Origin: Paenibacillus sp. HB172176
GTDB taxonomy: Bacteria > Bacillota > Bacilli > Paenibacillales > Paenibacillaceae
Direction: 5' to 3'
NCBI RefSeq assembly: GCF_011947265.1
Contig: NZ_JAATHD010000025.1
Coordinates: forward strand, 23,752-87,751
Length of the DNA: 64,000 nt
Positions 1 through 8,585 of this stretch are shown one piece after another (position 1 is the first letter of the stretch; the number at the start of each line of letters is the position of its first letter). A program made the translations under genes and the position numbers. The notes under the pieces are model-generated. The model searched no databases, was not told the DNA's origin, and was given only the letters and a program-made list of their open reading frames with translations.

Positions 1-87
1 CCATTGACTTGCCCGGGATAAAGCAATAAACAGCTCCAATGCCGCGTTCGCATTCTTTTTTGCATTTCCCGCATTGTTTTCAGCCAT
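1..87 (-). CDS. N-terminus of a MarR-like regulator (partial)
   Basis: Only the first 29 codons lie in the window; the gene continues off the left edge. The ATG is preceded by a strong GGGAGGCG ribosome site 6-7 bases upstream. After a short Asn/Ala-rich leader the peptide reads ALELFIALSRASQW, which resembles the first helix of MarR-family regulators. A palindrome lies just upstream and could be its own operator. The family call rests on this short stretch, so a TetR-type protein is not excluded. Confidence 0.45.
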   Translation of the reverse strand, partial: MAENNAGNAKKNANAALELFIALSRASQW

Positions 88-131
88 TTCATCGCCTCCC
101 TTCTTGATGTTAAATATCTTAAATTAAAGAT

Positions 132-150
132 AACAGACAGTCAGTCTGTT
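132..150. promoter_or_regulatory. Palindromic operator upstream of the MarR-like gene
   Basis: The arms AACAGAC and GTCTGTT are perfect inverted repeats around a 5-base centre (AGTCA). The site is about 45 bases upstream of the regulator start, where an autoregulatory operator would be expected. Binding by that protein is inference. Confidence 0.5.
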
Positions 151-190
151 GTCAAGCACTCGCTTTTCTTTTCTCTAACTTTGAAAATCA

Positions 191-238
191 AGAAAACCGC
201 AGATCGGTGAGTCTATGCGCTCACGACTACGGTTTTCT
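191..238. terminator. Hairpin terminator downstream of the SLH protein gene
   Basis: AGAAAACCG pairs with CGGTTTTCT, and an inner GTGAG pairs with CTCAC, giving a long two-part stem. A-rich and T-rich flanks on the two sides would let it end transcription from either direction. It lies about 60 bases past the stop of the minus-strand surface-protein gene. Confidence 0.6.
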
Positions 239-301
239 CAACTGCTTGATGCTATTAAATATTCATTGCGTTACTATTCACAATTTCACAGTTCGTTCAG
301 C

Positions 302-2635
302 CTACATCGATAATTCAAGCAGCAAAGCAATCATCTTCGCCGTCTGCTCGCGTGTAGCCGCTTCTTGCGGAGCGAACACATAACCGCTTCCGTTCGTGCT
401 CATTCTGCCGTTGATAATGCCCGCTGTCTGCATGGCCGCGACTGCGTCAGCCGCGTACTCATGGATGGACGCCGCATCCTCGAATGTCATCTCATCGTTC
501 ACAGCCGGAAGCTGGATGCCCATCATTGCCGCGTAACGCATAATCATCGTCGCCATCTGCTCTCTCGTAATGCCCGCCCTCGGCTCGAACTTATCTTCGC
601 CGCTGCCCTGCACAATGTCATTCGAGGAAGCCCACTCGACGGCCGCCGCGTAATAATCCGTTGGAGCCACGTCGCTGAAGCTGGACGCCGTAACCGCTTC
701 AAGCTCTACGTCTGCCAAGCGGCTGAGCAGCAGCGTAAAGTCCGCTCTTGTCATGCCGCCCATCGGCATGAATTTGCCTTCGCCGACGCCGTTCAGAATG
801 CCTGCCGCCGCAAGGGCTTCAATGTTCGCTTTGGCATAGCTGGAGTCGATGTCCGTGAAGTCTGTTGTTGCAGTCGGTTCCTCGACCGGCTCTTCCACTG
901 TCTCCTCCGATGGCTCCTCTGTCCCTTTCTCATCAATCTCGTACACGCCGACCTTGCCGCCTACTTCAAAAGCAACCAGCAGAAGCGGCTTGCCCGTCGG
1001 GCTGTCCGATGCCGAAATGAAGCTCATGCCCTCCGGCCCCGTGTCCGTATCGAGGTTCACTTCGCCATCCGCCGTCTCGAACACGCGGGAATTCACATAG
1101 CTCGCGAACTTCGGCTCCATCGGATCCGTAATGTCGTACATCATCACGCCGCCTACGCGCTCCAGTCCTACGAAAGCAAAGGTTTTGCCGCCGATGACGC
1201 CGACCTGCACATCCTCAGGCTCCGGTCCTTTCTTCTCGCTGCGATCATCGAACTTCGCTTTGCTGTTGCTTGTGTTGAAGAAATCCGGCACGCGGTCGTA
1301 CGTAATTTGCTCGAAATCGCTGCCGCTGTCATACACCTGCTCCATGGAGGAAGCGTCCCAGATCGAGAAGGAACGACCTCCGTACATGTAGATGCCGTCA
1401 TGGCCCATATCCGTTACGGCTTCAACGCCGTCGTAAGCCTCGGTATTTTGCAGGAACTTGTAAGCCTCGGAGTCCGGATCTAGCATTGTCTTCAAGTCGC
1501 CAACCTCGCCTGCGCTCGTCAGATTCGGCCATTCCGTCGCGTCGCCTTCATTGGCGGTCAAGAGATACGTCTTGCCGTCCACCGAATAGGAAGCGATGCC
1601 GTCCGGCATGTACAAGCCGTAGAAGGGCACATTCTCAAGCTTGAATTCCTTGTCCTTCCGCAGATCAAGCGCGTTCGCCGGATCATTGTAATCCTTGAGC
1701 CCAAGCGATTTCACAGATTTGACGCTATGATTCGCAATATCGATGGCCGCGATCGCATTATTCTCTTGCAGAGTCACATATGCAGTGCCGTTATCCTCGG
1801 ACAACGTGATATATTCCGGCTCGAAATCATACACAGCCATCGCCTTCGTGCCTGGTCCGTCAATTATACCGTCTGCATTCGCTTCGCCGCGAATATGCAC
1901 ATCGTCCGCAATCACATCTTCATTGTCAAAATAAACCTGAACGCTTGTCCCATCCTCCGTATTCACAATCGTGACGCTGCCCTTCCCGTCTTCGCCCGGC
2001 ACGCCCGTGCGCGGCTCCGCTTCATCCGCCGTCAGCACATATTTGCCGTTTGTGGTGGAGATAATCATATCTGGCTGCACGCCCGCCTCATATTCGGCAA
2101 CCAGCTCGCCGTCGTAGCTAAGCGCGAGAATCTTGCCCTTCGCCCCTGAGTCTGCAGCTTGCACCGCCACATAAACCAGCTTATTAACCCTGTTAACCGT
2201 TACACTTGTCAGATCGCCGAACGCGAAGCCGTTCGTTTCGGAGAGCTCTTTTACCAGCACCGACTTATCCAGCTTGAGCTCGCTGCTCGACGGATCGAGA
2301 CTGACAATTTCCAGGCTCGGCGGGTTTGCGGAACCATTAACGACATAAAACTTCCCGTTGTCCTTGTTATACTTCACGATCTCGGCCACGCCGCCGTCTT
2401 CGTTGCTCATGCCGACGGAGAAGCTTGCGATTTTGTTCATGGTATAGGAATCCTGGAATTTGCTCTCTGCGGATGTCGGGTTAGCACTCGTCGTTGTCGC
2501 CAACTCCACCCCGGTTGACGGATTCCCGCTCTTTGTTGTCGCCAGCTCCTCCGCGTTTGCGATCGCAACGCCTGTTGCACCAAGCAGCATCTGGGAAGCC
2601 ATAACCACGGATAGAATCATTGCACTCTTCTTCAA
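302..2635 (-). CDS. Secreted choice-of-anchor I protein with three SLH domains
   Basis: This is a 777-residue cell-surface protein. The chosen start is a TTG with an AGGAG site 10 bases upstream; it gives a canonical signal peptide (KKSAMILS, a hydrophobic core, then ANAEE). Residues about 45-590 form a beta-propeller-like domain of the choice-of-anchor I type, with motifs such as GPEPEDVQVGVIGG and GPEGMSF. A Glu/Pro-rich linker (EEPSEETVEEPVEEP) leads to three C-terminal S-layer homology domains (FTDIDSSYAKANIEALAAAG, FSDVAPTDYY and a third, more diverged one), which normally bind pyruvylated secondary cell-wall polymer. Right after the signal peptide a 14-residue stretch is duplicated (ELATTKSGNPSTG, ELATTTSANPTSA). 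The enzymatic role of this propeller family is unknown. Confidence 0.88.
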   Translation of the reverse strand: MKKSAMILSVVMASQMLLGATGVAIANAEELATTKSGNPSTGVELATTTSANPTSAESKFQDSYTMNKIASFSVGMSNEDGGVAEIVKYNKDNGKFYVVNGSANPPSLEIVSLDPSSSELKLDKSVLVKELSETNGFAFGDLTSVTVNRVNKLVYVAVQAADSGAKGKILALSYDGELVAEYEAGVQPDMIISTTNGKYVLTADEAEPRTGVPGEDGKGSVTIVNTEDGTSVQVYFDNEDVIADDVHIRGEANADGIIDGPGTKAMAVYDFEPEYITLSEDNGTAYVTLQENNAIAAIDIANHSVKSVKSLGLKDYNDPANALDLRKDKEFKLENVPFYGLYMPDGIASYSVDGKTYLLTANEGDATEWPNLTSAGEVGDLKTMLDPDSEAYKFLQNTEAYDGVEAVTDMGHDGIYMYGGRSFSIWDASSMEQVYDSGSDFEQITYDRVPDFFNTSNSKAKFDDRSEKKGPEPEDVQVGVIGGKTFAFVGLERVGGVMMYDITDPMEPKFASYVNSRVFETADGEVNLDTDTGPEGMSFISASDSPTGKPLLLVAFEVGGKVGVYEIDEKGTEEPSEETVEEPVEEPTATTDFTDIDSSYAKANIEALAAAGILNGVGEGKFMPMGGMTRADFTLLLSRLADVELEAVTASSFSDVAPTDYYAAAVEWASSNDIVQGSGEDKFEPRAGITREQMATMIMRYAAMMGIQLPAVNDEMTFEDAASIHEYAADAVAAMQTAGIINGRMSTNGSGYVFAPQEAATREQTAKMIALLLELSM

Positions 2636-2810
2636 GGGATATTCACTCCTAAGTGTTCGATTTATATCCAAAGTGTAAAGGCGATTTGTTTGGGGATTGT
2701 TAAGAATGAGGTTAAGCTATTGTAAAGAGTTGAAGCTTCATCTGCGTCTTAAGCGGGGGGGCACGTTCCTAATCAGCTTCATCCCGATTCGGAAGAAGTC
2801 ATTTCCGCGC

Positions 2811-2839
2811 TTGACTCTCCAAGTCATTCCCGCTACAAT
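2811..2839 (+). promoter_or_regulatory. Sigma-A promoter of the trpS T-box leader
   Basis: TTGACT (-35) and TACAAT (-10) are separated by exactly 17 bases. Transcription would begin near 2846, just before the T-box stem I. Confidence 0.75.
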
Positions 2840-2845
2840 ATGGTT

Positions 2846-3208
2846 CAATACAGGAAAGTCATATCGTTACAGCTAGGAAGAGAAGGAGTAGCTTAACCCG
2901 CGTATGCGACAAGCGAGCCGGCAATTAGTGGAAGGTCCGGTGCATAAGCCTTAAGTGAATGGATCTCTTCGCCTCAAACCGAACCATCAGACGATTCATG
3001 CGAGTCGACTGCCGCAGTAGGCTTTGACGGAAGCTCCCCCCGTTATCTTAGGGAGACATGATCGAAAGTATGTCCGCAGGCGGCGCTAAGCTTTATAAGC
3101 CTCGTTTGCTCGGCTCCGTTCATGGCAAAGAGCGGCCGGACGGCCGAATCTGGGTGGCAATCGCGGAGTTAACGCTTCGTCCCTTTCACGGGGACGTGGC
3201 GTTTTTTT
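2846..3208 (+). promoter_or_regulatory. T-box riboswitch, tryptophan specifier
   Basis: The leader shows the standard T-box parts in order. GAAGAG at the base of stem I pairs with CTCTTC on the 3' side. AGTA at 2887-2890 is the 5' side of the loop-E motif. GAGCCGG...TTAGTGGAAGGTCCGG near 2915-2940 is the apical loop region. The specifier loop reads GAA-TGG-A with TGG at 2960-2962, the Trp codon. The antiterminator T-box sequence TGGGTGGCAATCGCGG starts at 3151 and is followed by a terminator. Uncharged tRNA-Trp is expected to favour readthrough into trpS. Unusually, about 400 bases separate the terminator from the trpS start because a repeat has been inserted there. Confidence 0.9.
3171..3208 (+). 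terminator. T-box-controlled intrinsic terminator
   Basis: AACGC and CGTCCC pair with GGGACG and GCGTT around a small loop, followed by a run of seven T. It overlaps the 3' half of the antiterminator element, as expected for a T-box switch. Confidence 0.88.
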
Positions 3209-3261
3209 GTTTTTACAGCTCAACATGAGCTTAGGGAAGCTTAGGGAGGGAGGACAGGATT

Positions 3262-3545
3262 CTAACGAAGAATCATAAAGCTTTACGTCCAAAGTCGGTC
3301 GTTTTTGAAATCTAACGAGCCAATGAGGCTGTTGATTAACTGTAGACTGGGCTGCAATGCTGATTTCCAGCGCTGCAGCTTCGGACGACGGGCCGACGGA
3401 CGCTCTAGCGCTGCAGACTCGGACGACGGACCGATGTGCGCTCTAGCGCTGATTTCCAGCGCTGCAGCTTCAAAAGTGGTACCTGCTGAAGTGTTCTACA
3501 GGTAGGTGATCCACAGTTAATCGATAGCCTCCCAATATTCGTTAG
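3262..3545. repeat. Family C palindromic repeat, split by a family A element
   Basis: The outer parts start CTAACGAAGAATCATAAAG and end TTCGTTAG, matching the copies near 19422 and 63093. The 207-bp family A element sits inside it. No open reading frame of interest is visible. Confidence 0.6.
3325..3531. mobile_element. MITE-like family A element, copy 1
   Basis: The left end begins GAGGCTGTTGATTAACTGTA and the right end, read in reverse, begins GAGGCTATCGATTAACTGTG, so the ends are inverted repeats. The pentamer CCAAT stands directly on both sides (3320-3324 and 3532-3536) and looks like a target duplication. The interior has GCTGATTTCCAGC units like those in the long array at the right of the window. 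It has no coding capacity. Confidence 0.75.
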
Positions 3546-3608
3546 AGCTCACTAACTTACTTGAGAGCCCTATTTAGTTTCACATTCTGAAGAAAAGAGG
3601 TAATGACA

Positions 3609-4595
3609 ATGACCAAACGTTTCTTATCCGGCATCAAGCCAAGCGGCGATCTGAACATCGGCGGGTATATCGGCGCACTACGGCAATTCGTTCAGCTGCA
3701 AGAAGAGGGCGAATGCTTCTTCTTCATTCCCGATCTGCACGCTATCACGGTAGCGCAGGATCCGAAGGAGCTTCGCGAACGGTCGCGCCAGCTTGCCGCG
3801 TTCTACATCGCCGCGGGCATCGATCCCGAGCGCAATGCGATCTTCATGCAATCCCATGTGCCAGCGCATGCCGAGCTCGGATGGATCATGGAGACGCAGG
3901 CTCATTTCGGCGAGATGAGCCGCATGACGCAGTTCAAGGACAAATCTGCGGGTAAAGACAATGTGAGCGCGGCCTTGTTCACCTATCCGGCATTGATGGC
4001 GGCGGATATCCTGCTGTACGGAGCCACTCATGTACCGGTGGGCGACGATCAGAAGCAGCATCTCGAGCTGACGCGCGACCTCGCGACACGCTTCAACAAC
4101 CGCTATGGCAAGACCTTTGTCGTGCCGGAGCCGATGATCCAGGAAGTTGGCGCGCGAGTGATGGGACTTGACGATCCGTCCAGCAAAATGAGCAAGAGCA
4201 ATCCGAACGCCAGCAGCTACATTCTATTGCTTGACGAGCCGAAGCTAATCCGCAAGAAATTCTCGCGCGCCGTTACCGACTCGGACATGAGCGTACGCTA
4301 CGACTGGGAGACGAAGCCTGCCGTCAGCAATCTGATCGAGATTTTTTCCGTATTTTCCGGCATGGGCATTGGGGAGGTCGAGAAGCATTTCGAGGGGCAG
4401 GGCTACGGCAATTTCAAGAAGGAGCTTGCGGAGGTCGTCGTGGAGAAGCTCGACCCGATTCAACAGAAGTATGCGGAGATTGTGCATTCCGAGGAGCTCG
4501 ACCGCATTCTGAGAAGAGGCGCGGAGCAAGCGGCGCAGGTCGCGAATGAGACGCTGCGTTCAGCGAAGGACGCGATGGGTCTGCTGTTGCTGTAG
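3609..4595 (+). CDS. trpS: Tryptophan-tRNA ligase
   Basis: This class I aminoacyl-tRNA synthetase charges tRNA-Trp in the cytosol. The 328-residue length is typical of bacterial TrpRS. The ATP-binding signature appears as PSGDLNIGGYIG near residues 11-22 (the HIGH position), and the KMSKS loop is intact (SSKMSKSNPNAS near residue 193). The start is taken as the second of two in-frame ATGs because GAGG lies 8 bases before it, whereas the first ATG is only 2 bases from it. It is the evident target of the Trp T-box upstream. It stands alone, with long repeat-rich spacers on both sides. Confidence 0.96.
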   Translation: MTKRFLSGIKPSGDLNIGGYIGALRQFVQLQEEGECFFFIPDLHAITVAQDPKELRERSRQLAAFYIAAGIDPERNAIFMQSHVPAHAELGWIMETQAHFGEMSRMTQFKDKSAGKDNVSAALFTYPALMAADILLYGATHVPVGDDQKQHLELTRDLATRFNNRYGKTFVVPEPMIQEVGARVMGLDDPSSKMSKSNPNASSYILLLDEPKLIRKKFSRAVTDSDMSVRYDWETKPAVSNLIEIFSVFSGMGIGEVEKHFEGQGYGNFKKELAEVVVEKLDPIQQKYAEIVHSEELDRILRRGAEQAAQVANETLRSAKDAMGLLLL

Positions 4596-4729
4596 AGCGA
4601 CGAGCGACAGGGAGCTTCAGAGCTGCTGAGGCGTGACTCAGTCGAACTCTAGCTGCCGCAATTGTGCGGCTAGTACTGTTAAAGCGCGAAGTCGCTCATT
4701 GCGACTGTATCGAACATTCGCATGGAGTC

Positions 4730-4840
4730 GCTCTTCTCCAACTGGCTCGATTGTTCACATGAGACTGCTCTTCTCCAATTGGCTCGATCATTCGCATAAG
4801 GTTGCTCTTCTCCAACTGGCTCGATTGTTCGTATGCGACC
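4730..4840. repeat. Three tandem 37-bp repeats
   Basis: GCTCTTCTCCAACTGGCTCG recurs at 4730, 4767 and 4804 with a few mismatches, giving a 37-base period. A partial unit precedes the first. The spacer between trpS and the family B repeat otherwise shows nothing recognisable. Confidence 0.8.
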
Positions 4841-4860
4841 GGTAGCTCGAGCTGCCTCCT

Positions 4861-5045
4861 CTAACGGAACTGACAGCCCTTAATAGGCTGAAAACACACC
4901 TGATAACATTCTAACGGAACCAGCAGCGCTTAATTTGCCATAACGGTCCTTGATTTCTGCATATTGATGCGAATAAGCGCGCTGGGTTCCGTTAAAATCT
5001 CAAACGGCTGTAACAAGCAAGAATAAGCGCGCTCTGTTCCGTTAG
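4861..5045. repeat. Family B palindromic intergenic repeat (GGAAC variant)
   Basis: It opens CTAACGGAACTGACAG and closes CTGTTCCGTTAG; internal copies of AATAAGCGCGCT and of CTAACGGAAC/GTTCCGTTA give nested inverted repeats. It is the most diverged of four family B copies. Confidence 0.6.
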
Positions 5046-5186
5046 ATTACAAAATACCCTTTCAAACGAACCTCTCTCCCAGGCGCCGACCATCTTTCAA
5101 GCACCATAGCACTGCTAACCATCGTGCCGCTAAGCCACTGACTCGCCCTTTCGCTTATGCCTAATCTTTCCAGCCCTTTTACGCCC

Positions 5187-5309
5187 ATACTCCTCTAACG
5201 CATACGTCTTACTATCCACCATCCGCACACTCCTCCCACGCATACTCCTCCCATCCACCATTCCCATACTCCTCTCACGCATACGCCTTTCCATCTACCG
5301 TTCCCATAC
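5187..5309. repeat. Three imperfect ~40-bp repeats
   Basis: The pattern ACTCCTCNCACGCATACNCC followed by a CCATCCACCATTCCCAT-like segment occurs three times with a period near 40 bases. It lies just beyond the stop of the GH78 gene. No function is evident. Confidence 0.6.
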
Positions 5310-5324
5310 GTTCTTAACCGCTGA

Positions 5325-8300
5325 TTACCCTGCGTTCACCCTTCTCATCCTCGCGCCGGCTTCAAATCCTTCCGGAGCGACCATCTCCACCTGAATCGCC
5401 TCAGGCGCGCGGACCTCCAGCTCAAACTCGCGCCGCCCGTCCGCTTCCGTCAAGCGCCATGACACGTCAATCCTGCCTCCGCCAGGCAGCGGCACCGCTC
5501 CCCGCGCCCAAGTCAGATCCCCCGGCTGCGGAGCAACGCGCACGCTGGCCCAGCCGCTCGAAGCCTGACGCACGCCAAGCACACTTGTGCCAAGGAAGTA
5601 GCCCGGCGCAGCCGACCAGGCATGGCAATGGCTGCGGGTCAGCATTTTCGGATTCGGCCGATTCACGGCGGAATCCGGATACATCTCCCAGCAGGTCGTC
5701 GCTTCATGCTCAATCATCTGACCGAAGTTGCCTCGTATATCGTCCAGCATGAGATCGTAGCGCCCCAGCTCCTCCAGCGCCTCATAGTAGAAGAACGCCA
5801 TAAACGGACTTCCAATCTGTACGAAATCCTTCGGCGGATGCTCGAGATAACCGGCAATGCAACGCTTGCGCCCGCCTTCCGCAATTCCGTTCAAGAACGC
5901 AATGACCTGCGTCTGAATGCTGAACGTCTTCGATCTTCTTCCATCCGCATGAATGCAGTCGATGTACGCCTGCCGCTCATCATCCCACAGATGCTCGTTA
6001 ATCGCTGCCGCCAGAGCGTCGCCCGCCGCCGTGAAGACCGCGCCTTCCTCGCCTGTTCCCGCCGCTTCAGCCAGTCTCGCCGCCGCCTTCAACGTTCTCG
6101 CGAAAATCGCGTTCTGATGCGTGACAACTCCGTTGCGAGGCTGGTCGATTGGCGCCCAATCGAGGAGATTCCAGCCTCGAATGAACAGAAGGCCGCGTTC
6201 GTCCAGCTTCTCCAAATAATGCTCCAGCGTGAAACGAACCTTCGGCCAAATTTCCTTCGCGAACGCTTTGTCCCCTGTATGCTCGGCAAACTCCAGACAT
6301 GCGATCGCCCAGAAGAAGGTCCAATTCGGAATCACGCTGCTCCAGCCGCTCGGCACCTGATCGGCATAAAGCGGCGTCTGAAAGCGCGAGCCGGGCACCA
6401 GCTCCAGACAATGCTTCACCATGTCGGTCTCGCCGAACACATAATAATTGACGAGCGCTTCATTGCGGCTGTCGCCAACCCAGAACGCTTGCTCATAGGC
6501 CGGACAATCAACGAAGGTGTCCTCCATGCACAGACGAGTCGTATGCTTGCTGATCTCCCAAATATCGTTCAGCAGCGGGTCCGAGCTATGGAAGCGTCCG
6601 ATTTCCGCTACGGGATAGTTGCTCTGCAGGATTTGAACCCCGTACAGCCTAACAGGTCGCGTCGCTCCGCTCACTGTGACCATCAGATAACGAAGGCCGC
6701 GCCGGACAGGCGACTCATAGCTCTGTCGGCCTTCCTTGCATACATAACGCAGCGTATTGTCCAGAATGTAGGTGTCCTGGCGCCAGCCGTCCTTCATATA
6801 TTCATAGCCGTAGAAATCAAACGTCGTCCCCGCAGGCGCGTCCGCCTCGAAGCGCAGATAGCCCGACCATTCCTTGCCAAAATCCAAAATCAACTCCATC
6901 CCGCTTCCTTCGCGCGGAACGATAACAGCCGGTTCGGCACTGGCCATACATACCGTTTGCAGCTTCAAGGGAACGGGCAAGCTTTTCTCCTCCCGCTTCC
7001 AGATGCTCCTCGCGAATACAGAATCGCGTGAGACCAGAGCCCGAGAGATCGGCTTCGCCCATGGGGAATAACCCTCCAGTTGCTCGGGCGAGGAGATGCT
7101 TCGGAAGGAACGGTACGCGTCGAAATGCTCGAACGCTTCACCGTCTATTGTCCTGCTGCCGCCGAAGCCCTCATAGCCTGCGAGAAGATGGACCTCGTCC
7201 CGGTGATCGATCGACTCATATGTTGCGAATGGGCCAATCAGAACAAACGGCGAGGCCTCCGTGTTCGAATCTGTATTTGCATCTGCGTTCATGATCTCGC
7301 TTTCCGAAAGCGGCGAGACAAGCTTGATCGCAGCCTCGCAATCGATGCCGAAATGTAAGCCTGTTCCATGATCCGAGCCTGCAAAATCGAGCCATAGCAG
7401 ATTATCCCCTTGGCTCAGGAGAACCCGGGCATACCGCTCCGGCAGCTCGCCCTCCATCTCTACCGTTGCCCGATATTCGCCGCGCAGCGATATCCCCTTA
7501 AGCGCGTTGAATCGACTGAGAATGCCGATCGTCGCTTCGGCCTCTTCGCTCGCCCGCACAATGACAGCTACATAGCCGATGAACGAGACGGGATTGGCAT
7601 GCCCGGCGCTGCCCGGATCCATCGCGTTCCGAATATCGATGGCAGCCGTCCAGGAGACAGGCCTGGTTTCCTTCAGCGACTCCACGCGCACCGGCCAGAC
7701 AAGCTCCTCCGTCAGCGCGGGAATCGGACTTTTGCGCAGGGACGTCCAAGGCTCGTCGCTCGGCTTGCCAACAAGGCTTGCCCACTCCCAATGATCGATG
7801 CCAGGCTTGCCGAGAAGACTTGCTCGTTCCCAACGATCGAAGCCAGACGCGCATGTCCCCCTCGTCCAGCTCTCATCCCAGCCTCTCGCGTCAACGCTTT
7901 CGGAGAAGCCAAGCTGCGTCGACATACGCTGGCTTCGCCTGTCATAGCCACCATGTCGCGCCGTCAGCCAGCCCTCATCCGTTCCGATCACGAGCTTCGC
8001 CCCATCCGCCTTCTCCACCTCCAATTGCGCGAGAAGTCCGCCTTGGCCCCGCAGATATTGAAACGTGGAGACGCCGTAATGCATAACCAGCACGGCAATC
8101 GCATTCTCTCCTTCTTGGAGAAGATGCCCTACATCATGGACATGATAGCTCTGTTCGGCCGGCCATGACCGAATCGGCCCCCTGCCGCACTGCTTCCCGT
8201 TCACATACAGTATATATCGCGAATCCGCCGTGATCGCAATCTCCGCTTCTTTTATTCCACCGTCCTGCAGCTCGAACGAACGCTTGAAGCATCTCCACGC

Positions 8301-8369
8301 ATTGCGCGGACTATCCTCGTCGCCGCCCCAAATCCAGCTCGCCTGCCAATTCGTTTCCCGCTCCGTCAT
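5325..8369 (-). CDS. GH78-type alpha-L-rhamnosidase
   Basis: The product (1014 residues) matches the bacterial GH78 plan: an N-terminal beta-sandwich lectin-like domain (ASWIWGG; FKRSFEL; ADSRYILYVNGKQCGRGP), further beta domains, an (alpha/alpha)6 barrel and a C-terminal beta domain. The general-acid region near residues 618-632 reads VDCPAYEQAFWVGDSRNEAL, corresponding to the D..E..W.GD signature. The second conserved acidic region is TTCWEMYPD near 893. No signal peptide is seen, so it probably acts inside the cell on imported oligosaccharides carrying terminal rhamnose. A divergent AraC regulator next door is its likely controller. The exact linkage hydrolysed cannot be read from sequence. 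Confidence 0.88.
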   Translation of the reverse strand: MTERETNWQASWIWGGDEDSPRNAWRCFKRSFELQDGGIKEAEIAITADSRYILYVNGKQCGRGPIRSWPAEQSYHVHDVGHLLQEGENAIAVLVMHYGVSTFQYLRGQGGLLAQLEVEKADGAKLVIGTDEGWLTARHGGYDRRSQRMSTQLGFSESVDARGWDESWTRGTCASGFDRWERASLLGKPGIDHWEWASLVGKPSDEPWTSLRKSPIPALTEELVWPVRVESLKETRPVSWTAAIDIRNAMDPGSAGHANPVSFIGYVAVIVRASEEAEATIGILSRFNALKGISLRGEYRATVEMEGELPERYARVLLSQGDNLLWLDFAGSDHGTGLHFGIDCEAAIKLVSPLSESEIMNADANTDSNTEASPFVLIGPFATYESIDHRDEVHLLAGYEGFGGSRTIDGEAFEHFDAYRSFRSISSPEQLEGYSPWAKPISRALVSRDSVFARSIWKREEKSLPVPLKLQTVCMASAEPAVIVPREGSGMELILDFGKEWSGYLRFEADAPAGTTFDFYGYEYMKDGWRQDTYILDNTLRYVCKEGRQSYESPVRRGLRYLMVTVSGATRPVRLYGVQILQSNYPVAEIGRFHSSDPLLNDIWEISKHTTRLCMEDTFVDCPAYEQAFWVGDSRNEALVNYYVFGETDMVKHCLELVPGSRFQTPLYADQVPSGWSSVIPNWTFFWAIACLEFAEHTGDKAFAKEIWPKVRFTLEHYLEKLDERGLLFIRGWNLLDWAPIDQPRNGVVTHQNAIFARTLKAAARLAEAAGTGEEGAVFTAAGDALAAAINEHLWDDERQAYIDCIHADGRRSKTFSIQTQVIAFLNGIAEGGRKRCIAGYLEHPPKDFVQIGSPFMAFFYYEALEELGRYDLMLDDIRGNFGQMIEHEATTCWEMYPDSAVNRPNPKMLTRSHCHAWSAAPGYFLGTSVLGVRQASSGWASVRVAPQPGDLTWARGAVPLPGGGRIDVSWRLTEADGRREFELEVRAPEAIQVEMVAPEGFEAGARMRRVNAG

Positions 8370-8585
8370 CCTCTCGTCCCCTTTGCCTTGTCGTTCAATC
8401 CCCCTTATTTTACTACCAGCAGAACAAGTATATTGAGGGTATAATCAGACAAAGAATAGGGATGATTCGGACAAAAATAGATTGCAGAATCCCCCTCATT
8501 CTACTATGCTCGTAGAAAGAGGCGGGCGCGGCTACAGCCAGCATGCATGCATGAATCCCCGCAATCCGCGAAGGAGCGAAGCGAC

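Noticed and set aside
2915..2940. TGG at 2929 as T-box specifier
   Set aside because: This TGG lies in the conserved apical loop (GTGGAA) of stem I. The specifier-loop context GAA-NNN-A occurs at 2960.
5622..7031. Long plus-strand reading frame opposite the GH78 gene
   Set aside because: It is antisense to a gene with clear GH78 motifs, is rich in Arg, His and Leu as expected for a shadow frame, and has no ribosome site. The same holds for the long plus-strand frames at 21083-23155 and 39592-41886.
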